NCBI RefSeq assembly: GCF_000143415.4
Contig: NW_003314291.1
Location: forward strand, 1,658,935 to 1,722,934
Direction of reading: 5' to 3'
Origin: Selaginella moellendorffii
Lineage: Eukaryota > Streptophyta > Lycopodiopsida > Selaginellales > Selaginellaceae
Length of the DNA: 64,000 nt
Shown: piece by piece, positions 54,564 to 64,000 of the stretch
Layout of the letters: every line of letters starts with the position of its first letter
How positions within the stretch are numbered: position 1 is the first letter of the stretch
The notes under the pieces: generated by a model
The model's input: only the letters and a program-made list of their open reading frames with translations
What the model was told of the DNA's origin: nothing
The model's database searches: none
Program-made: the position numbers and the translations under genes

Positions 54564-56344
54564 TGTAAGCGACTAAATTTTCCATTCTACTTTAGTCACT
54601 TAACCACAACTCCAACTACTTGGAGGAGTCTCACTCACAACCTCCGTATGTCCTGTTTTGGACTTAGGGACTTGCTAGCCCCAAGAATGGCATCCATGCC
54701 ACTCAACCATTGCACTTGGTCCAAGTGCTCCACATGTCTGATCCCATGACCAACACCCCAAGGTACCACCGATATATCCGCCCGTTACACTAAGGCCATG
54801 CCCATTCACCTTAGTCACACCGGTGGTCTGACACCACCTACATCATAGTCCCATCTCTCAAAAACTAAGTCATCCATCCATGAGTGGTCATCCCAGATCC
54901 ACTCTTTAACATCCTTAAGATGCCCGCAGACATGGGGAATAGCCTTCCCCAATATCCCTTTTCTAGTCCCCACCAAGTCCCTTTCTATCCATGGTCATGT
55001 TCGCCAACACTGCTACTGGATCAAGGCCCACAGGCACGACCACTAAGTCCCATGGTCCTCTGGAACTTCCTCACCACATGACTGTATCCTTAGTCACTAC
55101 ACTAGAGGACCACTCCTCTTCCTTTCCATAATCTGGGCCCTTGGGACAACATTTTGGAACACCGTGGCCCTATGCGAGCCTCATGGGTACTCTCCCTGTC
55201 TTCCGCCTTTGGGTGCTCTACCTTTGGGCTTAGAGCGAGGTTCCATTGAACCACGCCAGGTATCCAAGTAGGTAGTGCCAACCACACTTGGACTGGGAGC
55301 ATCGACCATTCGATCTCCCAAAGGAACTAAAGCTGACTCTTGAATATTTCAAGGTATTTCAAAGACTCTTGAATACCCCACTCATCTGTCCGTATTCACT
55401 CTAGTCTTGGACTTCCCAGTGGTCAGCTCATCACCTAACACCTGGGTACAGCCTTCTTGGGCCAAACTGGCATTTTCTGGCCAAACTGACCTTTCCTGGC
55501 CAAACTAGCTCCATTGGGCTCCAATCCCCACACTCTCCCTACTATACTTTTGGAACCCCCTGGAGGCCCCCCCCCCCAATTGCTTTGGGCTTCCACCCAA
55601 CTGCCTGTATTAGTATTTGGACTCGGACTCGGACTCGGTCTCGGACTCAAACTTGGACTCAGTCTCTCGGTCTCGGTCTCGATTCCATCTCGGACTCCAT
55701 CTCGAACTCCATCTCAGGTCCATCTTGGACTCCATCTCGGGTCCATCTCGGACTCCATTTCGGGTCTATCTTAGGTCCATCTCGGACTCTATCTCAGACT
55801 CCATCTCAGGTCCATCTCAGACTCCATCTCAGGTCCATCTCAGACTCCATCTCAGGTCCATCTCAGACTCCATCTCGGGTCCATCTCGGACTCCATCTCG
55901 GGTCCATCTCAGGTCCATCTCAGACTCCATCTTAGGTCCATCTCGGACTCCATCTTGGGTCCGTCTCAAACTCCATCTTGGGTCCATCTTAGACTCCATC
56001 TTAGACTCCATCTCGGACTCTATCTCGGGTCCATCTCGGGTCTATCTCGGACTCCATCTAGAACTCCATCTCGGATCCATCTTAGACTCCTTCTCGGACT
56101 CCATCTCAGACACTTCCACGTGTCATGTTTTGGTCCTCTTGTGTCCCCTTTTCTAGAGACTCACTCATGGCTCGTTTTGTGCTTGTTCCTCAAGCACTTC
56201 GTTAGGAGTTCCACTCCCACTCTTGACTTTTCAAGTTGGAGCTTTTAGTCCAAACGTGTTACGCTCATTTGGCTTTTGCTTCGGCCACTATCACATGGCA
56301 CTCTTTCAGCTCCACTTTGGGGCCTAGGAATTTTATGTCTCACA
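54564..56344 (-). repeat. LARD C 3' LTR
   Basis: 1781 bp. Array at 55617-56110 with many CTCAGA and CTTGGA variants. C-tract at about 55567-55578 in the shared core. Confidence 0.85.
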
Positions 56345-59300
56345 ACTCCACCACCCATAGACGAAGTTCGATGTCCTCATCGAACGATAAACCATTTTAT
56401 GAAGTAATATCAGCATGTATTATGCTTTCCATTTTTGGCACCTAGCCAATATTCGTCAATGGTTTGACACCATCCTTTTAAGGAGTATATTCTCTCCAAC
56501 ATAGAGACTCATTTGACCACTTGTGGTGGTTCTCTCCTTTTATTGGTTTAGTTCTTGCTAAACCCCTTAAAGACACCTTCTTTATTTGAATCCCACTACT
56601 CATTTTCAAGTAATCTTAGTTTTTATCAATATAACTTTTGCATTTTTGGAACTCTTAATTTTGACTTCTTAGAGTCAATTTTCTAGGTATCTCCGACACC
56701 TTATATTGTACATATTGTGCAACTCCATTTCCCCATCCTAAGAAGTTCTCTACTTGAGGGAACCATCATCCTCTCTTCTATTTTGTGCCACCTTTGGCAC
56801 TAAGTTTCAGTTATCGTAATTTGTGCTAAAATTGTCCACGGCCCTATTATTTAGCTACCTTACTACTCCCTCTCTTGGAGCTTCCACTTTCGCCAAATTG
56901 GAGCAATTAGGAATCTATCCTTGGAAACACATTGCCTTTTCCACAATCCGTTAGCACCCAACACATTAGTGTTCTTGCCCTAACTTTGCCATTTGGGTTA
57001 TTTCCCATGATTCCCATGGCTCTTTTCTTCGCTATAGTCTTTTGCTCTTATCCTTGATTGTTACACTTAGTAACATAGGATTATTACCTTCATTCTCGAG
57101 GTATCCTTTCGGTTTTATAGCAAAGACTTTGCTTTGCCAAGTCTAGCAGGTGTTCACCCCTAGTACGTCTCTTTATCATTTTTTGTTGTGGGCTCTATCC
57201 ACGGCCCAACTTTATGACCCTCCCATGGGTCTCTTATAAAGACTACTTATTTCCCTTAGACGTTCTTCCCACTTGGTCACCTTGACCGAGCCACACCATC
57301 ATCAATAGTTCAAATCAACACTTTGAATTAAGAACCGTCTTCCTTAACCTCACAAGGACCTTGTCTTTGTTTTAGCTATAAGACCACCTAGTGATCTAAC
57401 CTTGGTCACTTTAACAGATTTGCTAATAAGTACTAGGTTTTCCAGACCTTTAATTTGTTGGGCATGACCCCGGGGGCATCCCTCACACTTGGCGTTGCAC
57501 CCAAGCTAGCCCTTCAAGCCAAGGGTCCATAGCCACTGAGACTGGGTGTCCCCATCTCATTCACCACATCCTTGGTGCCACTCGCACCAAAATGTTCAAG
57601 TTAGATATGCCAAGCCACACTAAGCAATCTCACTGTGCATCACGACTCCAGGGCATCCCTCACTTAGCGGTGTGCCCAAGCTAGTCTCTTTACTGAGAGT
57701 CTATAACCACCGAAAAATGAGTGTCCTCATATTCCAAACCATCACTACGCCCTAGTGAGTTGGGACTCGAACCCAAGCACTAGAGGGTTGGGACTCGAAC
57801 CCAACCTTCGTATATGCATCTACAGACATCATCACCCAAGATGCCTGGCGTGACTCCCCACACTGGTGCACCAACTTATGCTCAAAGTGTGCTATAGATC
57901 ACAGTTTAGGAACCTAGTTCCTCCACACTGCCAAGTCCTTTCACTCGACAAGTCTGTGATCATGTATGGACTCCTCCATGCTTGGCCCCATAGGCCACCC
58001 CTATTAAAGTTAGCACCTTCAACTAGGGGGTTTGTTCCCTTGACTTGCCAATCTCGCTTCGCAAGTCATCCAACTAACATAACATGGTTTTATGCATAAG
58101 TGTGAAAGTCTTTGACAATCAACTTTCATTCAAAACCATCATTTTAAACACTCAGGGATTGCTTCCCCAACGTTGATAGCATTGCTTCATGGCAAGCTTC
58201 AAGACCACGTTTCTATTGTTCTATTCTGATTTCGCACGTTCTATGAATCATTTACCCTTGGCTTTCTAAGTACTAAGCTATTTAGAATTGTCTTTGGGAA
58301 CCTTGAAGGAACTTTGTCTTTTAACTTACTAAGGCCTCTCATTTCGCAAGCTTTTTAATTGCCATGCTTTAGACTCTCCCTGGCATCATGGTTGCTAGTA
58401 ACAACATACTTGAGCGTTCACTTGATTCTCCACTCTCAATTGACATAACCACCTCTAGTTATACTCTTCGATTCCTATGGTTTGGTTTTATCCCCTTACT
58501 ACTTGTTTTTAGCCTCACATCTTTCCTTTGGTTATTCTCCTCCAGACTAGGGGGATAGCTTTGCACTTTCTACCATGCCTTAGCAAATATTCTTAGGGAT
58601 GAACCTACCCGATAGCTTAGGGAGTGATTCCTCAATCCGGATATACTCATCTTATAATCCCACACACCGGGATTAACATTGCTACTTATAGGCCTTTATA
58701 TGCCCATCACTAGCCTTGCTAAAATTCTATTTTTGGCTTTGTTTAATTCGGGTAAACGGTCTTCTCCCATCTCTGCAACTTTGGATGTTTTGATAGCACC
58801 TTCTATCCATCATTTGCTAGGGACTTAGTCCCTTGGGCCTTATCTATTGCCCTTGCAACACTAAACACCACCTCCTAGTATTCTAGAGTGTTTGGGTGTC
58901 CTAATAATGGCCTCTTTGACAGTGAGCATTCCCTTTTATAACATTGACTTACTATATCGCAACATAAGCAATTTATCCCCTATAAAGGTATATTTAACTT
59001 TCTTATGCCAGAAGTTTTGGGTAGCTACCTTTTACCAGTTTAATCAATTATTTTGCACCTTTTGCTTAGTTGCTTCATCGTTGTCAAGTTTTACAACTCA
59101 TTGCTGGTGCTTCCACACCTCTATCATTATTTGGGTCACCACACTCCAATTGCATGCTTTCTAGCTTAAGCTATGCCATTCCCATTTCCATTAGGATTCC
59201 TTTGGGGAAGGGGTTCTCGTGAATTCGCCAACTCACCTTAAGGCATCACGCCTTGGCACATTTGGTGTTTCCACACTATTGGCTCCACGAGCCTACCTTT

Positions 59301-60326
59301 ATGACACTTTTTACTTGTGTCTAGATCCTTGCCAAAACCAATACAATTCTTTCTCATGCCAACTATCAATTAGCACGGCACTATAGTATTCACACACAAC
59401 TCTGTGCCAAAGTTGCTTTTTTGTGGGAACACCTTTCTCACGATTTTAGTATGGCATATTCTGCCATCGATGAGATACCCATTGTTCTCGTACTTGGATC
59501 TTATGATCCTCCCCAACCTTCGTGGGGCACAACACACCTTAATCCAAATGTTTTTTACCAATCCCTTAAGACCATTCCTTGACTCTACTTGAGTCATCCG
59601 CATTTTTAGACTTCGCTAATCCACTAACCCGTAAGGTCCTATTTTTAAGGTTCCAACTTGCTAGAATCCAACTGTATGTATTTATGTCCTACTTATAAGG
59701 ACCATTTTTGCAAGTGTTACTCCAACACTTTATTATTTTCCGTTCTTTGTGGGCTACCTTTGCCCCTTAGGACTATCCGTCCATATGATGAGAATACCAA
59801 CTCATCCTCTGAGCACACCCCTAATTCCTTGGGTTTGTTCCAGCATTTATTGAAGGTAACCCCGGCTACCATTTTAAGGACTTGTGTTCTATCTATATTT
59901 GACCTCTCACGATCATCAATTTCAATCTCCAATTCATGAGCACCAACCTCAACTATATGAGGATAATCTTGTGACTCCTATATTGTTTTGGAGTCTCTAT
60001 CTTTTCCGTGATCCCAACTATAGTTGTTTACCACAACTACATTAGCCAGTCTTGCTAAGTCAAACGCTCATCTAGATCACATCCTCAACTCTCTAAGGAA
60101 AACCTTATATTATTCCCAAAATCCCGAAATCGTTCTATTATTAGCCCTTTTCTATCCATCGCCTCACTTACAAGTTCACACATGAACTGTAGTGGAGAGC
60201 CATGTCTTCCCGACCTACTACTCTTCAAGGATAGGCCCACTCCTAAGACCTTCCGATGCCAACACTAGCGGTGATATACTTAAGTACCAACAAAAGTCAG
60301 ACTAAGGAATAGCTTTGATACCAAAT
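56345..60326 (-). other. LARD C internal region, non-coding
   Basis: 4.0 kb alignable with 16262-20405. Paired TTCGAGTCCC hairpins at about 57760-57809. No ORF above about 90 codons with a recognised motif. Confidence 0.72.
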
Positions 60327-61397
60327 TGTAAGAAACTAAATTTTCCATTCTACTTTAGTCACTTAACCACACCTCCAATCACTTAGAGGAGTCTCACTCC
60401 CAACCTCCATATATCCTATTTTGGACTTACGGACTTGTTAGCCCCAAGAATGGCATCCATGCCACTCAACCATTGCACTTTGTCCAAGCGCTCCACGTGT
60501 CTAATCCCATGACCAACATCCCAAGGTACCATTGACATATCCGCCCATTACATTAAGGCCATGCCTATTCACTATGGTCACACTGGTGGTCTGACACCAC
60601 CTACATCATAGTCCCGTCTCTCAAAGACTGAGTCATCCATCCATGAGTGATCACCCAGATCCACTCCTTAACATCCTTAGGATGCCAGCAGACATGGGGA
60701 ATAGCCTTCCCCAATATCCCTTTTCCGGTCCCCACCAAATCCCTTTCTGTCCATGGTCGTTTTCGCCAACATTGCCACTAAATCAAGGCCCACAGGCCTG
60801 ACCACTAAGTCCCACGGTCCTCTAGGACTTCCTCACCACACGACTGTATCTTTGGTCACTACACCAGAGGACCACTCTTCTTCCTTTCCACAATCTGGGC
60901 CTTTGGGACAACATTTTGGAACACCATGGCCCTACACAAGCGTCATGGGTACTCTCCTCGCCTTCCGCCTTTGGGTGCTCTAGCCATAGGCTAAGAGCAA
61001 GGTTTTGTTGAGCCACGCCAGGTATCCAAATAGGTAGTGCCACCCACACTTGGACTGGGAGCATCGACCATTCGATCTCCCAGGGGAACTAAAGCCGACT
61101 CTTGAACACTTCACCAAGCTACCCCGCTTATCAGTTTATATTTACTCTAGTCTTGGACTTCCCAGTGGTTAGCTCATCACCCAACACCTGGGTACAGCCT
61201 TCTTATGCCAAACTAGCTCCACTAGGCTCCAACCCCCACACTCTCCCTACTATACTTTTGGAACCCTCTGCAGCCCCCCCCCCCCCCCGTAGGGGATGAT
61301 CGCTTTGGGTTTTCACCCAACTGCCTATATTAGTATTCGGACTCAGACTCGGTCTTGGTCTCGGTCTCGGACTCGGACTTGGTCCCAGTTCCATCTC
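60327..61397 (-). repeat. LARD C 5' LTR, truncated
   Basis: Starts TGTAAGAAACTAAAT (inner end on plus) and breaks off in the array at 61397, where TGTAGCGCACG begins. Confidence 0.83.
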
Positions 61398-62695
61398 TGT
61401 AGCGCACGTGGTTTTTACCCTTTATCCTATAGTGATTTACCATAGGATAACACCACAAAGCAGAACCTAAACCCTCTTTGTGCCACGTGACAGATGCCAC
61501 ATGTCACATGCCACGTGTCCATAGGAACCCGAGGTTCAAGGCCTTGGGCCACTGAACGAAGGAACGGTGCCAAAACCCCCAAGCATGGAGCCAAGGAGTG
61601 ACGAAACCGAACCACGGAGCAACTCCCAAGCATGCAACCCAAGGAGCGAAGGGACAGGAGCCCGGAGCGACTTGGAACAGTCCTAGAGTAACCAGCATCC
61701 CAATGCCAGGACCAGCACGCAAAACGGAGCCAAACGGAGTCTGGCGCTATTTCAGCATACCGGTGGCCTAACACGAGGACATGGGTACTCCACCAACTAG
61801 CATGGAATGGAGCTTGGAGCTAATCAATAGACTAATCCCTATAGTCTTGATTAATCCACTTGTAACCATGCCTAGGAAGGATCCACTAGTGTCGTGCTAA
61901 ATAGCTATGGACCAGCCTATTTGCCACTCATAGCAAACCCAGGGAAAATTTACTTTCACCCATGGTACATGGAACAACTCACAAAACCACTAGAACAACT
62001 CATGGAACCACCGATAGGCTAGCATTAATCCTGCCAACTCAAGTGTAACCTCGAGTTGCTAATGTGCCTCACTCACGAGCCCAAGCTCAAACTCACAAAA
62101 TATGGTACAACAAGGTAACGATATCCATACCCAAGGAACCAATTGCGAAGCCTTTGCACCCAAACGTGTACCCACTCGGATCATCGTATTCATCTCTGCG
62201 TATGCAACGAGACTAGTTGCCCAATCTCATTGGATAGTACTCGCCGAGACTCATTCTCTGATACCAAATGTAGCGCACGTGGGTTTTACCCTTTATCCTA
62301 TGGTGATTTACCATAGGATAACACCACAAAGCGGAACCTAAACCCTCTTTGTGCCACATGACAGATGCCACGTGTCACATGCCACGTGTCCATAGGAACC
62401 CGAGGTTCAGGGCCTTGGGCCACTGAACAAAGGAACGGTGCCAAAACCCCCAAGCATGGAGCCAAGGAGTGATGGAACCGAACCATGGAGCAACTCCCGA
62501 GCATGCAACCCAAGGAGCGAAGGGACAGGAGCCCGGAGCGACTTGGAACAGTCCTAAAGTAACCAGCATCCCAATGCTAGGACCAGCACGCAAAACGGAG
62601 CCAAACGGAGTCTAGCGCTATTTCAGCATACCGGTGGCCTAACGCAAGGACATGGGTACTCCACCAACTAGCATAGAATGGAGCTTGGGCTTTGT
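61398..62695 (-). mobile_element. Short third-family LTR element (TRIM-like), minus strand
   Basis: Two near-identical direct repeats of about 420 bp (61398-61815 and 62269-62695) flank about 450 bp with no ORF of note. A primer site (TGGTATCAGAG on the minus strand) is at 62256-62266. The outer LTR boundary is not TG-like and matches mid-LTR sequence of the copy at 63827, so the repeats may be truncated. Without gag or pol it resembles a TRIM. Confidence 0.6.
61420..61449. repeat. Long dyad in third-family LTR (three copies)
   Basis: TTATCCTATAGTG ... CCATAGGATAA forms an imperfect 29-bp dyad. Copies are at about 61420, 62292 and 63776. It sits about 20 bp inside the LTR end and may be a structural signal in the LTR RNA. 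Confidence 0.7.
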
Positions 62696-63230
62696 CGCGA
62701 ATGTGACTTCGGGTATCGAAAGTTACCTGTCGACCAGTCCTTACGGACACTCTTACCTTACTGCCATGATGGCAGGAGGTCGGTATTGCTGGACCCTTTA
62801 TCAGCCCCTCTTGTTCAAGTGTTAGTAAACTGGACTTTGCATCTGTACTTGGCCGGATGAGCATAAGGACGGAATTCCTAAGTGTCTATTCAGCCAAGCA
62901 TACTTGGCCTGGCTTTTTAGTTCTCTTTTGCTCTGTCTTGCATTGGCTTGACAAGAACCCTCGCATATTGAGATTGGTCCCTCAATATCGCTACATGATA
63001 GCTTACCGTGTCTGCCAAACACCCTCGCTATCATGCCTTTAGTGTTGGTCTCATTTCGGTCCCAAATGCTATTTATGGAAAATGTCCAGATTTGCTCATT
63101 TGGCATATCTACGGAATGTAGAGATCGTCCTGAACATAATGGTGTTCGTCCCGTGTCCAAATTCACAATCTAGGGACATTCTATATTTAGTAAGTTTCGA
63201 GCTTGTCCCAAAGACTAACTCCTGATACTA
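62696..63230. other. Unassigned sequence upstream of the last LTR
   Basis: No recognised gene. A 114-codon minus-strand ORF (62822-63166) lacks motifs. It may be the 5' part of the third-family LTR, since pieces align with 53690-53740. Confidence 0.4.
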
Positions 63231-63827
63231 AGGGAGGCTTGGGGTGAAAGCCCAAAGCGTGTGTTCCTCAAGGGGGGGGGCTGTGGGGGGTTCCAAATGT
63301 ATAGTAGGGATAGTGGGTAGGTTGGGCATGGCCGACCAACCTGAGGCATAGTCTAGCTCCCGCTTGCGTGCCTGTCCTTGTTCTGCGTCCGGCTTGGGTC
63401 TAAGCCCAAGTTCCATTCCATGTTATCTGGTGGAGTACCCATGTCCTCGCGTTAGGCCACCAGTATGCTGAAATAGTGCCAGACTCCGTTTTCCGTGCTG
63501 GTCCTAGCATTGGGATGCTAGTTACTCTAGGACTATTCCAAGTCGCACCGGGCTCCTGTCCCTTTGCTCCTTGGGCTATATGCTCAGGAGTTGCTCCGTG
63601 GTTCGGTTCCACCACTCTTTGGCTCCACGCTTGGGAGTTTGGCACCGTTCCTTCGTTCAGTGGCCCAAGGCCCTGAACCTCGGGTTCCTATGGACACGTA
63701 GCATAGACACATGGCATGTGACACATGGCATCTATCACATGGCACAAAGAGGGTTTAGGTTCCGCTTCGTAGTGTTATCCTATGGTAAATCACTATAGGA
63801 TAAAGGGTCAAAACCACATGCACTACA
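63231..63827 (+). repeat. Third-family LTR, start uncertain
   Basis: Contains the shared core (AAAGCCCAAAGCGTGTG, G-tract, TTCCAAATGTATAGTAGGG) and ends AACCACATGCACTACA. It is followed directly by a primer site. Confidence 0.75.
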
Positions 63828-64000
63828 TTTGGTATCAGAGGATGAGTCTCAGCGAGTACTATTCAATAAGATTGGGCAACTAGTCTCGTTGCATACGCAA
63901 AGATGAAAACGATGATCCGAGTGGGTACACGTTTGGGTGCAAAGACTTCACGTTCGTTCCTTGGGAATGGATTTGGTTACCTTGTTGTACCTTATGATGT
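63828..64000 (+). mobile_element. Start of internal region of a third-family LTR element
   Basis: Primer site TGGTATCAGAG at 63830-63840 (tRNA-iMet type) and 160 bp alignable with the reverse complement of 62100-62266. The element continues beyond the window and may carry the genes this family lacks here. Confidence 0.75.

Larger units (their letters stand above)
54564..61397 (-). mobile_element. LARD C
   Basis: 3' LTR 54564-56344, internal 56345-60326, 5' LTR 60327-61397 (cut by the third-family element). Same order and length as LARD A but with many more substitutions, especially CG to TG or CA, so it is older. Degenerate primer site at 60311-60323. Confidence 0.87.

Noticed and set aside
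62822-63166. 114-codon ORF on the minus strand
   Set aside because: No motif, no second copy with the same frame, and it lies in LTR-related sequence.
63690-63750. Palindrome family members in the third-family LTR (ACATGGCATGTGACACATGGC)
   Set aside because: A different direct repeat of CACATGGCA words without the CAYGCCAT half site at the right spacing.

Overview
The window is a block of nested transposable elements from a plant-type nuclear genome; I see no ordinary host gene. Plant-type telomere repeats (CCCTAAA units near 5040 and 26405), chromodomain Ty3/gypsy elements, tRNA-iMet-type primer binding sites and a transposase with Tnp1/En-Spm-like domains point to a streptophyte. The inferred introns are very short (38-65 bp), which would suit a compact-intron lineage such as a Selaginella-like lycophyte or a streptophyte alga. 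That placement is inference only.

Layout. 1-11021 is a DNA transposon (copy L, cut by the window start). 11022-14615 is the 3' part of a Ty3/gypsy element whose reverse-transcriptase region copy L interrupts. 14616-21314 is a large non-coding LTR element (LARD A, minus strand) inserted in that gypsy 3' LTR. 21315-32922 is a second, complete, inverted copy of the transposon (copy R, 11,608 bp). 32923-40092 is LARD B (plus strand), carrying two nested solo LTRs with perfect 5-bp target duplications. 40093-44777 holds LTR fragments, an isolated chromodomain and old AT-rich retroelement debris. 44778-51687 is a full-length gypsy element (minus strand, target duplication ATAAG). 51688-54563 is more AT-rich debris. 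54564-61397 is LARD C (minus strand). 61398-64000 is a third LTR family: a short element and the start of another.

The most interesting object is the 11.6-kb transposon. Its two ends are 21-bp inverted repeats beginning CTCTATTT and ending AAAGTGGGA. It carries two divergent genes. One encodes a large DDE-type transposase-like protein: two N-terminal Tnp1/En-Spm-like domains, an HTH/Zn-like middle, then a core with IIHDKMDQ, LLQTDN and GHTHEDVD. The other is a multi-exon gene that I could follow through nine exons whose reading frame stays open across every predicted junction. It would encode a ParB/Srx-fold domain, a degenerate N6/N4-type DNA methyltransferase-like domain, an acidic linker, a repeat region and an FCP1/NIF-like HAD domain that has lost its catalytic aspartate.

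The element also carries roughly 25 copies per element of a 22-bp palindrome (half sites ATGGCRTG and CAYGCCAT around a 6-bp centre). These sit in short introns just before the 3' splice site, in the divergent promoter region, in the subterminal regions and in frame inside coding exons. I saw none in the other 40 kb. A ParB-like protein plus many palindromic sites on the same element suggests, as a hypothesis only, a self-recognition system.

Both copies are damaged. They share a TAG in the transposase. Copy R also has a second stop and deletions of 933 bp and 1,035 bp. The two copies are otherwise nearly identical, so the duplication looks recent.
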